Part shown: positions 25,811-34,986 of the stretch, in pieces | How the letters are laid out: each line of letters starts with the position of its first letter | Numbering within the stretch: position 1 is the first letter of the stretch | Source: Coriobacteriaceae bacterium AM100-PB1-1D-6A | GTDB taxonomy: Bacteria; Actinomycetota; Coriobacteriia; Coriobacteriales; Coriobacteriaceae | Direction: 5' to 3' | NCBI GenBank assembly: GCA_027660625.1 | Contig: JAQDNC010000002.1 | Span: 62,001-126,000, forward strand | Length of the DNA stretch: 64,000 bases | Notes under the pieces: model-generated | The model's input: only the letters and a program-made list of their open reading frames with translations | Database searches by the model: none | What the model was told of the DNA's origin: nothing | Position numbers and translations under genes: made by a program

Positions 25811-26203
25811 CTACTCGATGTCCATGCTGGCGATTAGGTTGATATTGGTGTTGAGGAGGTCCTTCAGCACGACGTCGCCCATGCGGATGGGGGCGTTGAC
25901 GACTAGGCCTCGGATGAGGGCCATGGCTTGGGCGTGGAGTTCTAGCGGGATGGCTTCGGCCGTGCGCACGGGGAGCAGGGCTTCGTCGCCGCCGGAGACG
26001 GCCACGGTCGTCGTGAGCACGCGCATGGGGCAGGTGAGCTCCTGATGTGCGAACGTATCGCCGCGCGGGCAGTTGTTACCGGTTACGGAGCGCACTTCCA
26101 CCACGGCGCCATTGGCGTCGCGCTCCACCTCTACGGTCAGAAGGCATTCGGATGGGCAGGTCGTACAGTTGAACTGCAACGTTTCGGTCGCATTCGTGCT
26201 CAT
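25811..26203 (-). CDS. DUF1667 domain protein of the glycerol-3-phosphate dehydrogenase operon
   Basis: 130 residues. It starts FNCTTCPSECLL and continues with NNCPRGDTFA and LTCPMRVLTTT, the four-cysteine pattern of DUF1667, which suggests a metal or iron-sulfur site. Proteins of this family are usually encoded right after a GlpA-like dehydrogenase and an FAD/NAD oxidoreductase, as here, and are thought to be an electron-transfer subunit of that complex. It lies three bases after the preceding gene's stop. Confidence 0.85.
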   Translation of the reverse strand: MSTNATETLQFNCTTCPSECLLTVEVERDANGAVVEVRSVTGNNCPRGDTFAHQELTCPMRVLTTTVAVSGGDEALLPVRTAEAIPLELHAQAMALIRGLVVNAPIRMGDVVLKDLLNTNINLIASMDIE

Positions 26204-26206
26204 GAG

Positions 26207-27553
26207 CTATGCCTCCTCAATGGGATCGACGGACAAGACAATCTTGCTGGCACCCAGGTCGAGCGCCTGCTTGATGACCTTTGCCGGCAGTGGGAAGCTT
26301 TCCATTACACTCGGTTTAAACGGGCGGACCTTGCCTGCAAACAGCTCCACGCCGCCAGCAAGAATGCGCACGCGGGCGGCATCGACTGGTCGGCGCACAC
26401 GGAAGTTGAGTTTGGTGAGCGCCACAGCCGTAATGCGTCCCGGCAGTGCGTATCCCGCAATGCCGGCAGGGGAGACGGTGAGCTCGCAGTCCGGAACGGC
26501 GCCCGCGCCGGTTCCCAGCGCGTACGCCGCCGCAGCTGCGCCAGCTCTCTCGGACTCACACGTTACGTTGTCGGCCAGGTCGTGCACGTGCAGCACGTTG
26601 CCGCAGGCAAAGATGCCTGGTACGCCCGTCTGCAGACTCTGGTCCACCACGGCGCCGCGCATGCGCGGGTCAAGCTCTACGCCCGCGGCAACCGAAAGCT
26701 CGTTCTCGGGAATCAAGCCCACCGAAAGCAGCAGCGTGTCGCACGGAATAATGCGCTCGGTCCCCGGAATGGGCGCTAGGCGTTCGTCGACTTGGCTCAC
26801 CTCCACGGCTTCCAGGCGGTCATGCCCGACCACGCGCGTTACCGTGGTGGACAGATGTAGCGGAACGCCAAAGTCGTCCAGGCAGTTCTTGACGTTGCGG
26901 CGCAGACCGTTGGCGTACGGCATGAGCTCGTACACGCCCTCGACCGAAATCCCCTCGAGCGTGCAGCGACGTGCCATGATCAGCCCGATATCGCCCGAAC
27001 CCAAAATGACGGCGCGCGAGCCGGGTTTGAGGTTCTCGATATTGATGTATCGCTGCGCCAGGCCTGCCGTAAACACACCGGCGGGACGGCTGCCGGGGAT
27101 CTTGATCTCGCTGCGGGTGCGCTCGCGGCACCCCATGGCAAGGACGACCGCCCGTCCGGTGAGCTGCAGCATGCCGGCGGGGCTCATGAGCGTGACGGTA
27201 TGGACCGCGGTGTCTTCCGCAGGCTCGCCTGAATCAATCCCAAGCACCATGCTGTTTAGGAACAGCGCAATGTCGGTTGCGTGCACCTTGTCGATAAAGC
27301 GCTGCGCGTACTCGGGACCGGTGAGCTCCTGTTTAAAGTGCGACAGGCCAAAGCCGGGGTGGATGCACTGGCGGAGGATTCCACCCAGGTGCTGCTCGCG
27401 CTCCACGATGGCCACGCGCGCTCCGGCCTTATGCGCGGCCAGCGCGGCAGCCATGCCGGCAGGTCCGCCGCCGATAACGACCACGTCGAAGGCTCGCGTT
27501 TGTACGGCTTCCACGACGCCGCAATCAATCGCGTTCGATTTGAATTCCGCCAT
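26207..27553 (-). CDS. FAD/NAD(P)-dependent oxidoreductase, glycerol-3-phosphate dehydrogenase partner
   Basis: 448 residues. The N-terminal Rossmann fold shows [17 protein letters not shown], then [13 protein letters not shown], a second nucleotide-binding site [15 protein letters not shown], and the FAD-contacting [12 protein letters not shown] near the C-terminus. The middle gene of a three-gene operon (GlpA-like, this oxidoreductase, DUF1667), a set often found in Firmicutes and Coriobacteria for anaerobic glycerol-3-phosphate oxidation. Its ATG lies one base beyond the preceding gene's stop. Confidence 0.88.
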   Translation of the reverse strand: MAEFKSNAIDCGVVEAVQTRAFDVVVIGGGPAGMAAALAAHKAGARVAIVEREQHLGGILRQCIHPGFGLSHFKQELTGPEYAQRFIDKVHATDIALFLNSMVLGIDSGEPAEDTAVHTVTLMSPAGMLQLTGRAVVLAMGCRERTRSEIKIPGSRPAGVFTAGLAQRYINIENLKPGSRAVILGSGDIGLIMARRCTLEGISVEGVYELMPYANGLRRNVKNCLDDFGVPLHLSTTVTRVVGHDRLEAVEVSQVDERLAPIPGTERIIPCDTLLLSVGLIPENELSVAAGVELDPRMRGAVVDQSLQTGVPGIFACGNVLHVHDLADNVTCESERAGAAAAAYALGTGAGAVPDCELTVSPAGIAGYALPGRITAVALTKLNFRVRRPVDAARVRILAGGVELFAGKVRPFKPSVMESFPLPAKVIKQALDLGASKIVLSVDPIEEA

Positions 27554-27554
27554 C

Positions 27555-29007
27555 CTAGCGCACCCCCTTCAAAGGCCCCTCGACCAGCCAGGAGCCGGCG
27601 TCCTCCAGTAATACCTCGCTGGGGTCGCAGCCCAGCTCGCGGGCAAGAATCGTCTCCACACGGCTCTGGCAAAAGCCGCTCTGGCACCGACCCATGCCGG
27701 CACGACAGCGGCGCTTGACGCCCTCGACCGAAACCGCGCCCGGTTGGCGTCGAATCGCGGCCACAATCTCGGCCTCGGGCACCGTCTCGCAGCGGCAAAC
27801 AATCTGCCCCCACGCGGGATCGGACTCAATGAGTTCTTCCTTGCGCGCAAGCGGCGCGAGGTCAAAGTCGTCCTGCGCGCGGCGGATCGGGTTCCAATCG
27901 GCACGTTCGCGCAGGGCTACGCCGGAATTGCGCAGTACCTGCTCCATGCGCTCGGCAATGGCCGGTGCGCTCGCCACGCCCGGCGACTGGATGCCCGCCG
28001 CCTGGAATAGCCCCGGCACCACGGCCGACTGCCCAATAAAAAAGTCGTTTGTACCCTGAATGACCGGGCGCCCGCCGGCGAACGCGCGCACCACGCGGCG
28101 CGTGTCCAGATCGGGCACCAGCTTGCGCGCACCGGTCAGGAGCGCGTTGATATCGGTCGCGTAGGTCTGTGTATCGCCCGGCTCGCGCACGGCGGCGGTC
28201 GCGGTAATCACGGTGTTGCCGTGTACGGTACCCGTGACGATAACGCCCTTGGACACCGGCGTGGGAACGGGGTAGAGTGGCATCAGCGCGCGGTTCTTTG
28301 TCCAGCACCACGATGTTGCCCTGGCGCCAGACCATCTGGAACTCCTCGGCGCCCGCCATATGCGAGATGTCCGCGGCGCCGTTGCCCGCGGCGTTGATCA
28401 TGTAGCGGCAGCGCACGTCTCCGGCGGGCGTCGCCAACGTAAAGCGCACGTCGTCGCCCGAGCCCGCGATTTCAATCGCTTCCACCGGCGCAGACCGCAT
28501 AAACGTCACCCCGTTGGCCACGGCGTTCTCCAGTGCGGCGATGGCAACCTCAAACGGGTCGACAAAACCGGTCGAAGGGCACCACAACGCGCATGTTGCA
28601 TCGGCACTGGCGCGCGGCTCCAGCTCGTGGATGCGGTCGGGTCCGACAATCGACAGTTCGGGTACGCCGTTGACAAGGCCGTTGCTGCGCAGCTGCTCCA
28701 GATGCGCGCGGTCCTCGTCGTTAAAGCCCAACACCATCGACCCGGTGCGGCGGAACAAAAATCCCAGCTCCTGGGCCCACGTGCCATATAGCTCGCAGCC
28801 GCGGGCGTTGACCTGCGCCTTTACGGTTCCCGGAGCCGGATCGTAGCCGGCGTGAACCAGGCCGCCGTTGGCCTTCGAGGCGCCCAGCGCAATGTCGTTG
28901 GCCGCCTCGACCACGCATATGGACAGGTCATAGCGCGCGAGCTGCCGCGCGATGGCGCACCCGGTGATGCCGGCGCCCACAATCGCGATATCAAACGTTT
29001 CTGCCAC
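27555..29007 (-). pseudogene. Glycerol-3-phosphate dehydrogenase GlpA-like, interrupted by a frameshift
   Basis: Two overlapping frames together make one protein. The upstream part, from a GTG at 29007 with GGGAGG before it, holds the FAD-binding IAIVGAGITGCAIARQL and the DAO domain through NIVVLDKEP. The downstream part resumes at MPLYPVPTPVSKG (28283) and ends in a BFD-like [2Fe-2S] domain with CRCETVPE, RCRAGMGRCQSGFC. The break lies between about 28284 and 28300, near CCGCGCGCTGATG; a one-base difference would restore a single ~480-residue frame. The minus-strand upstream frame reads on ~140 codons with unrelated sequence. It could be a true mutation, a sequencing error in a GC run, or recoding. 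The partner genes downstream are intact. Confidence 0.85.
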
Positions 29008-29176
29008 GGTGCCTCCCAGACGAGTTGACAGGCTGTCAATAAGACTATCCTACGGTCTGCACACTCCCAGCGCGGCGGCAATGCGGTGAACAGCCCCGCA
29101 ACACCCGCCAACGGCAGAAAAGGGGAGACGTGGCAACGTCGACAACCTCGTCCGCCGACAACTACGGCAACCTTTC

Positions 29177-29394
29177 GTCTCAATCTGGAACAGCTAGCTG
29201 AGGATTTGGGTTCTAGATGTTACAGATCAAGACAAACCTTCCGGCGGATTTTGAATGTCTCGATCTGTAACAGTTAGACGAGGATTTGGGTTCCAGATGT
29301 TACAGATTGAGACGTTAGTCTGGCGCCCCTTCCGTTCGTCTCGATCTGTAACATCTAGACCCGGATTTCGCCTCCACCTGTTACAGATTGAGAT
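29177..29394. repeat. Three 57-bp imperfect-palindrome units, ~80-bp period
   Basis: Units at 29177-29233, 29257-29313 and 29338-29394 are each 57 bp. Each starts GTCTC(A/G)ATCTG and ends (T/C)TGTTACAGAT(T/C)(A/G)AGA, so the ends are inverted repeats; the middle carries CGAGGATTTGGGTTC or a variant. Spacers of 23 and 24 bp have unrelated sequence. The 486-bp gap between the glycerol operon and the zinc-ribbon gene holds no gene otherwise. Confidence 0.85.
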
Positions 29395-29493
29395 GTTTGT
29401 GTCCGCGCCAGCCCCGTACCCAGCCGTAGTCCCATATAAACAAACCCCGTGGTAAACTTGACTGGACTGTAAATAATCCGAAAGGTACCCGTA

Positions 29494-29925
29494 ATGTCCA
29501 AGTACATCTCCGAGCTCATGTCGCCGCAGCTTATGGGCGTCGTCTATGCCTTCGTTGGCTTTATCATCGCCCTGTATGTGCTGTCGGTCGTCTATGTGTT
29601 CATCGATGCCCGCCGCCGCGGCGCCAGCGCCTACGTGGCATGGGGCATCATTGCCCTCATCCCGTTTGTAGGCCTCATCGCCTACCTGGTCCTGCGCCCG
29701 CACTCCTACGCGTCCGACCGCGAGGAGCAGGAGCTGGATATGGCCCTGCGCGAACGCCAGCTTGCCCAGTACGGCACCTGCCCGCAGTGCGGCGCCCCCA
29801 TCGAGAAGGACTTTGTCGTCTGCCCGGTGTGCGACACTCAGGTTCGCAACGTCTGCCCCAGCTGCCATCGCCCGCTCGATGCGCACTGGAAGGTCTGCCC
29901 CTACTGCCGAACTCGCATCCAGTAA
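29494..29925 (+). CDS. Membrane protein with two transmembrane helices and a double zinc ribbon
   Basis: 143 residues. Residues ~12-35 and ~48-66 are hydrophobic helices, with positive DARRRGAS between them in the style of the phospholipase-D-nuclease N-terminal module. The cytoplasmic C-terminal part has four CxxC pairs (CPQCGAP, CPVCDTQ, CPSCHRP, CPYCRTR), a double zinc ribbon. AAAGGT lies upstream of the ATG. No specific function is known to me; such proteins often act as small membrane adaptors. It stands alone between the palindrome array and thrS. Confidence 0.85.
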   Translation: MSKYISELMSPQLMGVVYAFVGFIIALYVLSVVYVFIDARRRGASAYVAWGIIALIPFVGLIAYLVLRPHSYASDREEQELDMALRERQLAQYGTCPQCGAPIEKDFVVCPVCDTQVRNVCPSCHRPLDAHWKVCPYCRTRIQ

Positions 29926-30164
29926 CGCATCCATCGCCGGGCCGGCCGTAAGCCACGGGCTCCTCGCACCCCGCGCATCCCACGGCCGCCACGCGCCCCG
30001 CGCCGCCCCACACGATGAAGCATGCGTAGAAAATCGCCCGCCGTGCCATTAAGGTGCGGCGGGCGCTTGTATACCAAGGCAACCTGCCTATAATGATGCA
30101 AGTCAAAAACGCCGAGCGCATCGCACGCACTTGCATCAGGCATCCGAGAGGAGAAAACATACCC

Positions 30165-31928
30165 ATGAAGGCACTCTACAATGACGGTTCGGTGGCCGAG
30201 CTCCCGCAGGACGAGGTCACGCACGTCATCCGCCACTCCGCCGCGCACATCATGGCGCAGGCCATCAAGCGCCTGTACCCCCAGGCCGATTTTGCCTACG
30301 GTCCCGCGACCGACAACGGTTTTTACTACGACGTCGACCTGCCCGAGGGCGTCAAGATCAGCGAGGACGACTTCCCCGCGATCGAGGCCGAGATGAAAAA
30401 GATCGTCAAGGAGAACCTCAAGTTCACCGTCTTTGAGAAGCCCCGCGCCGAGGCCATCGCCCTTATGGAGGAGCGCGGCGAGAAGTACAAGGTCGAGCAC
30501 ATCGGCGACCTGGACGACGACGCCCGTATCACCTTCTACCAGCAGGGCGACTACATCGACATGTGCGTCGGCCCCCATATCTGCTACACCAAGGCGCTGA
30601 AGGCCTTTAAGCTTACCGGCGTCTCGGGCGCTTACTGGAAGGGCGACAAGGACAACAAGATGCTCACCCGCATCAACGGCGTCGCCTTTGCCACCAAGGA
30701 AGAGCTCGACGAGCACATGCACATGCTGGAGGAGGCCAAGAAGCGCGACCACCGCAAGATCGGCCGCGAGATGGACCTCTTTATGATGCGCGACGAGGCC
30801 CCCGGCTTCCCGTTCTTCCTGCCTAACGGCATGATCCTTAAGAACACGCTGCTGGACTACTGGCGCGAGATCCACCACAAGGCCGGCTACGTGGAGATCT
30901 CCACGCCGCTTATCATGAACAAGCAGCTGTGGAAGACCTCGGGCCACTGGGACCACTACAAGGACAACATGTACTCCACTGTCATCGACGACGAAGAGTA
31001 CTGCATTAAGCCCATGAACTGCCCGGGCGGCGTGCTGGTGTACGCCTCCAAGCCGCACTCCTACCGCGAGCTGCCCATCCGCGCCGGCGAGATTGGCCTG
31101 GTGCACCGCCACGAGCTGCGCGGCGCCCTGCATGGCCTGTTCCGCGTGCGCTGCTTTAACCAGGACGACGCCCACCTGTTTGTGCGTCCCGACCAGCTGA
31201 CCGACGAGATCGTGGGCGTGGTTAACCTCATCGACTCCGTGTACCAAAAGTTTGGCTTTAAGTATCACGTTGAGCTTTCCACCCGCCCCGAGGACTCCAT
31301 GGGTTCGGACGAGGACTGGGCGCGCGCCGAGGAGGGCCTGCGCACCGCTCTGGAGAAGCTGGGCATGGACTACGAGGTCAACGAGGGCGACGGCGCCTTC
31401 TACGGCCCCAAGATCGACTTCCACCTGGAGGACTCGCTCGGCCGTACCTGGCAGTGCGGTACCGTACAGCTCGACTTCCAGATGCCGCTCAACTTTGACC
31501 TGGAGTACGTGGACGCCGACGGCACCAAGAAGCGCCCCATCATGCTGCACCGCGTGTGCTTTGGCTCCATCGAGCGCTTCATCGGTATTCTGATTGAGCA
31601 CTTTGCGGGCAAGTTCCCCACCTGGCTGGCTCCCGTGCAGGTCAAGGCACTTCCGGTTTCCGAAAAGAGCCGCGACTACGCCCACGAGGTGTGCGCCAAG
31701 CTGGAGGAGGCCGGCATTCGCGTGGTCTGCGACGACCGCGACGAGAAGATCGGCTACAAGATCCGCGAGGCTCGCAGCATCGACCGCGTGCCCTACATGC
31801 TCATCCTGGGCGAGAAGGAGGTCGAGGCCGGCAACATCTCCGTCCGCGATCGCTCCAACGAGACCGTTCAGATGAGCGTTGACGAGTTTGTTGCGAAGGT
31901 GACCGAGGAGATCAAGACTCGCGCCTAA
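30165..31928 (+). CDS. thrS: Threonyl-tRNA synthetase, short form without TGS domain
   Basis: 587 residues from the ATG at 30165, which follows GAGAGGAGA; the frame is open upstream but those codons lie before the site. The protein begins near the N2 editing domain (HSAAHIMAQA and the DMCVGPH metal-binding motif), so the N1/TGS domain of ~60 residues is absent. The class II core shows motif 2 with FRVRCFNQDDAH, CPGG, and motif 3 with MLHRVCFGSIERFIGIL. The C-terminal anticodon domain ends the chain. Two tandem terminators follow. Confidence 0.95.
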   Translation: MKALYNDGSVAELPQDEVTHVIRHSAAHIMAQAIKRLYPQADFAYGPATDNGFYYDVDLPEGVKISEDDFPAIEAEMKKIVKENLKFTVFEKPRAEAIALMEERGEKYKVEHIGDLDDDARITFYQQGDYIDMCVGPHICYTKALKAFKLTGVSGAYWKGDKDNKMLTRINGVAFATKEELDEHMHMLEEAKKRDHRKIGREMDLFMMRDEAPGFPFFLPNGMILKNTLLDYWREIHHKAGYVEISTPLIMNKQLWKTSGHWDHYKDNMYSTVIDDEEYCIKPMNCPGGVLVYASKPHSYRELPIRAGEIGLVHRHELRGALHGLFRVRCFNQDDAHLFVRPDQLTDEIVGVVNLIDSVYQKFGFKYHVELSTRPEDSMGSDEDWARAEEGLRTALEKLGMDYEVNEGDGAFYGPKIDFHLEDSLGRTWQCGTVQLDFQMPLNFDLEYVDADGTKKRPIMLHRVCFGSIERFIGILIEHFAGKFPTWLAPVQVKALPVSEKSRDYAHEVCAKLEEAGIRVVCDDRDEKIGYKIREARSIDRVPYMLILGEKEVEAGNISVRDRSNETVQMSVDEFVAKVTEEIKTRA

Positions 31929-31950
31929 GGCAAACTTCACAACAATTAAT

Positions 31951-31986
31951 AAAGGCGACCGTCCACAAAGGGCGGTCGCCTTTTTT
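31951..31986 (+). terminator. Intrinsic terminator after thrS
   Basis: GGCGACCG pairs exactly with CGGTCGCC across an 11-nt loop and is followed by TTTTTT, 26 bp after the stop. Confidence 0.93.
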
Positions 31987-32000
31987 CATGTCAAAATTAG

Positions 32001-32028
32001 AAAAGCCGCTGGTTGAGCGGCTTTTTTT
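32001..32028 (+). terminator. Second intrinsic terminator in tandem
   Basis: AAAAGCCGCT pairs with AGCGGCTTTT across GGTTG, followed by a run of T. With the terminator at 31951 it isolates thrS from the capsule locus. Confidence 0.9.
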
Positions 32029-32037
32029 GTTGCACAA

Positions 32038-32167
32038 AAAGGTACAGGTTTTTGTATCTTTCGACAAACGTCATTATACGAGCAATCAATCAGCGTTTGC
32101 CCAGATTACGCAAAATGTACTGCTAATAGGTGCATCTCCATACCCCTCTACAAAAACCTGTACTTTT
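32038..32167. promoter_or_regulatory. 19-bp inverted repeat flanking the loaP promoter region
   Basis: AAAGGTACAGGTTTTTGTA at 32038-32056 and TACAAAAACCTGTACTTTT at 32149-32167 are inverted copies with one mismatch, bounding 92 bp. The interval lies between the tandem terminators and loaP, where the capsule-locus promoter should be. One possible promoter is TTGTAT (32053-32058), 17 bp, TATACG. The layout matches a site-specifically invertible promoter, but no recombinase gene is in the window; it could also be a plain foldback repeat. Confidence 0.55.
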
Positions 32168-32255
32168 GCGACTGCGCCTAGCTGCGAGCGAGAAGCCTGT
32201 TCTAAACGCCCCTGCATTTGCGTGCATCGCAAAGCCAAAAGAGGGGGGCGAGAAC

Positions 32256-32846
32256 ATGGAACAGACGGTACGGCGCCAAGAGCAGCTGCCCGGCGCATTT
32301 AACGGCACCACCACCAACAGCCAGCACGGCCGCGTCCGCTGGTATCTGGTTCATACCCCCAATGGAAAAGAGCGCGAGACCTGCGAAAAGGTCCGCCGCA
32401 TTATCCCGCACAACCTGATGCAGGACGCTTTTGTGATGCAAAAGGAGTTCTGGTTTAAGCGGGACGGCGCATGGTCGCTCCAAACCAAACCTATGTACAA
32501 GGAATACTTCTTCGTCGCCACGCACGATGCCGCCGCGCTCGATAGGGCTTTGGCCCAATTGAGCTTTGGCTGTCGCATCGCCGGCAGTAAGGAGCGGGCG
32601 TACATGCCCATGCCGGACGATGCGCAGGATTGGTACCGCAGCGTGCTGGACGACGACGGCGTGGTGCGCAACAGCGTTGCGCGCATAGAAGACGGCGTGT
32701 TGCACATAGAACAGGGGCCCTTGGTGGGGCAAGAGGCCCGCGTAAAGAAAATCGACCGTCATAAACGCTGGTGCCTGGTAAACGTGGGCGAGGGTGACTC
32801 CACATTTAGGGAGCTGCTACCGCTTGATGTTCCCAGCAAAACGTAA
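32256..32846 (+). CDS. loaP: NusG-paralogue transcription antiterminator (LoaP-like)
   Basis: 196 residues from the ATG at 32256, preceded by a G-rich site; upstream codons overlap the inverted repeat and are not needed. An NGN domain begins at RWYLVHTPNGKERETCEKV, with KPMYKEYFFV and the end of the fold, followed by a KOW-type segment GPLVGQEARVKKIDRHKRWCLV. NusG paralogues of this type (LoaP, and RfaH/UpxY elsewhere) bind RNA polymerase at specific operons and let it read through long polysaccharide gene clusters. It is the first gene of the capsule locus, which fits exactly that role. The Cys/Tyr-rich middle differs from housekeeping NusG. Confidence 0.85.
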   Translation: MEQTVRRQEQLPGAFNGTTTNSQHGRVRWYLVHTPNGKERETCEKVRRIIPHNLMQDAFVMQKEFWFKRDGAWSLQTKPMYKEYFFVATHDAAALDRALAQLSFGCRIAGSKERAYMPMPDDAQDWYRSVLDDDGVVRNSVARIEDGVLHIEQGPLVGQEARVKKIDRHKRWCLVNVGEGDSTFRELLPLDVPSKT

Positions 32847-32891
32847 GGGAGACGTTGCACCGGCAAATTACTTGATTTTGGATTCATAGAT

Positions 32892-32917
32892 GGGGGGGGG
32901 TTCCTGGGGACAGGAAC
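32892..32917 (+). promoter_or_regulatory. G9 tract and GNRA-loop hairpin in the leader of the capsule operon
   Basis: Nine consecutive G at 32892-32900 run into a hairpin GTTCCTG-GGGA-CAGGAAC (32900-32917), a 7-bp stem capped by a GNRA-type tetraloop. It lies between loaP and the sugar transferase gene, where a LoaP recognition hairpin might be expected, or where slippage in the G tract could affect expression. The GGGGACAGG part also resembles the dispersed REP-like sequence. Confidence 0.4.
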
Positions 32918-32929
32918 GTTAGTTTTATT

Positions 32930-33679
32930 GTGGCTGCTAAAGATGTAACAGAGAGTAATGCGCCCGCGGGGGCGGCGCTGATTGCTCAGGCCATGGGTCG
33001 GCGCGAGGGCGCCGGCCGCCACAAGGCCATGCAATCCATCATGGACTGGGACCGCTCGCGCCTGGCCTATAGGGCCGTAAAGCGTGCGTTCGACATCGTT
33101 TTCAGCGGTGTCGCGCTCGTCGCCATCGCGATCCCGAGTCTAATTCTCGCCGCTGCCATCCGCCTGGAGAGCGAGGGCAACCCCTTCTACAGCCAGATCC
33201 GCGTGGGCCAGACCCACCGCGACGGCAGCCTGTCAACCTTTCGCATGTGGAAGTTCCGATCAATGTACAAGGACGCCGACGAACGCCTCGCTGAGCTCAA
33301 AGGGCGAAACGAGATCGCCGGCGCCATGTTCAAGATGAGGGAGGACCCCCGCGTCACCAAGATCGGCAGGTTCATCCGCAAGCACTCCATCGACGAGTTC
33401 CCACAGTTCCTCAACGTGTTCCTGGGTCAGATGTCCGTCGTCGGCCCGCGCCCGCCGCTGCCGAACGAAGCCGCGGAGTACACCGAGTACGACCTGCAGA
33501 GGCTAGCGGTGAAGCCAGGTATTACGGGGCTCTGGCAGGTTACGGAGCGAAACTCCACCGGGTTCGACGGCATGGTCCGCCGTGATCTCGAGTACATAGC
33601 CAAGCGCGGAATCGTCATGGATCTCAAGATCGTCCTCCTCACGGTTCTGGAGGTCTTCAACGGAAGCGATGCGTACTAA
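32930..33679 (+). CDS. Initiating sugar-1-phosphate transferase (monotopic phosphoglycosyltransferase)
   Basis: Up to 249 residues. One hydrophobic segment ([21 protein letters not shown], about residues 48-68, with more residues listed separately) is followed by the bacterial sugar transferase domain: [15 protein letters not shown], the catalytic pair region [29 protein letters not shown], and [10 protein letters not shown]. The enzyme moves a hexose-1-phosphate onto undecaprenyl phosphate to begin each repeat unit. It is the small PglC-like type without the multi-helix N-terminal region of WbaP. The GTG at 32930 has a weak site; ATGs at 32991 or 33030 are alternatives. Next gene overlaps its stop region. 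Confidence 0.9.
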   Translation: MAAKDVTESNAPAGAALIAQAMGRREGAGRHKAMQSIMDWDRSRLAYRAVKRAFDIVFSGVALVAIAIPSLILAAAIRLESEGNPFYSQIRVGQTHRDGSLSTFRMWKFRSMYKDADERLAELKGRNEIAGAMFKMREDPRVTKIGRFIRKHSIDEFPQFLNVFLGQMSVVGPRPPLPNEAAEYTEYDLQRLAVKPGITGLWQVTERNSTGFDGMVRRDLEYIAKRGIVMDLKIVLLTVLEVFNGSDAY

Positions 33680-33717
33680 TGCCTAACTCTAATGCTCGAT
33701 TCGAATCGGAGAAGAAA

Positions 33718-34977
33718 ATGAAGATTGCCGTCGCCGGTACCGGCTACGTCGGCCTGTCCCTCGCCGTCCTGCTCTCGCAGCACAACGAGGTCCATGCGCT
33801 GGACATCGTTCCCGAGAAGGTCGAGAAGATCAACAACTTCGTGTCGCCCATCCAGGACAACGAGATCGAGCGCTTCCTAGCAGAGGCAAAGGCGGGGGAG
33901 CGCGAACTCGACCTGCACGCCACCGTCGACGTGGTCGAGGCCTACGCTGGCGCCGACTTCGCCGTCATCGCTACGCCCACCAACTACGACAGCGACAGGA
34001 ACTTCTTCGACACGAGCTCCGTGGAGGCCGCCATCGCCGCCGTGCGCTCTGTGAACCCGGACGCGTGGATCGTCATCAAGTCGACCATCCCCGTCGGCTA
34101 CACCGCTGGCCTTCGCGAGAGGCTGGGCGACGGCAAGATCTTCTTCAGTCCCGAGTTCCTGCGCGAGAGCAAGGCTCTGTACGACAACCTGCACCCCAGC
34201 CGCATCGTGGTAGGCGCGCCCAAGGACGACCCCGAGGCCGTTATAGCCGCCGAGAAGTTCGCCGGCCTGCTCGCGCAGGGCGCCGACCCCGCCGAGCTCG
34301 AGCGCGTGAACGCCGACGGCACCGTGGGCATCCCCGAGCTCGTGCTGGGCACCACCGAGGCCGAGGCCGTCAAGCTCTTCGCCAACACCTACCTGGCGCT
34401 GCGCGTGGCCTACTTCAACGAGCTCGACACCTACTGCGAGGTTCGCGGCCTCAACACCCGCGACGTCATCGACGGCGTGTGTCTGGAGCCGCGTATCGGC
34501 AGCCACTACAACAACCCCAGCTTCGGCTACGGCGGCTACTGCCTGCCCAAGGACACCAAGCAGCTGCTGGCCAACTACAAGGACGTGCCCCAGAACCTGA
34601 TCGAGGCCATCGTGGAGGCCAACCGTACCCGCAAGGACTTCGTGGCCGACGAGGTGCTGCAGATGGTGTGGGACCGCGTGTACGCCGGCAAGGAGAGGCC
34701 GGTCGTGGGCGTGTTCCGCCTGACGATGAAGTCCAACTCCGACAACTTCCGCGCGAGCTCCATCCAGGGCGTCATGAAGCGCGTGAAGGCCAAGGGCGTG
34801 CCCGTGGTGGTCTACGAGCCCACGCTGGACGCGCCGGAGTTCTTCGGCTCCGAGGTCACGCACGACCTTGGGGCCTTCAAGGCCGGCTGCGACGTGATCG
34901 TCGCCAACCGCTGGAGCGACGAGCTCGCGGACGTGGCGGACAAGGTCTATACACGCGACCTGTTTAAACGAGACTAG
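33718..34977 (+). CDS. ugd: UDP-glucose 6-dehydrogenase
   Basis: About 419 residues from the ATG at 33718, preceded by CGGAGAAG. NAD-binding motif [13 protein letters not shown] is at the N-terminus, STIPVG and FSPEFLRE in the middle, and the catalytic cysteine in [15 protein letters not shown]. It oxidises UDP-glucose to UDP-glucuronic acid. With the next gene it supplies uronic acid donors for the capsule. An in-frame ATG at 33679, overlapping the previous stop, would add 13 residues. Confidence 0.95.
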   Translation: MKIAVAGTGYVGLSLAVLLSQHNEVHALDIVPEKVEKINNFVSPIQDNEIERFLAEAKAGERELDLHATVDVVEAYAGADFAVIATPTNYDSDRNFFDTSSVEAAIAAVRSVNPDAWIVIKSTIPVGYTAGLRERLGDGKIFFSPEFLRESKALYDNLHPSRIVVGAPKDDPEAVIAAEKFAGLLAQGADPAELERVNADGTVGIPELVLGTTEAEAVKLFANTYLALRVAYFNELDTYCEVRGLNTRDVIDGVCLEPRIGSHYNNPSFGYGGYCLPKDTKQLLANYKDVPQNLIEAIVEANRTRKDFVADEVLQMVWDRVYAGKERPVVGVFRLTMKSNSDNFRASSIQGVMKRVKAKGVPVVVYEPTLDAPEFFGSEVTHDLGAFKAGCDVIVANRWSDELADVADKVYTRDLFKRD

Positions 34978-34986
34978 GTGGTATGA

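Noticed and set aside
29177..29394. CRISPR array
   Set aside because: Repeats are 57 bp with a variable centre, there are only three, and no cas gene is present.
29926..30164. T-box riboswitch before thrS
   Set aside because: No T-box sequence or terminator/antiterminator pair is visible in the leader.
29901..31940. Minus-strand frame opposite thrS
   Set aside because: Shadow of thrS; no ribosome site and no domain.
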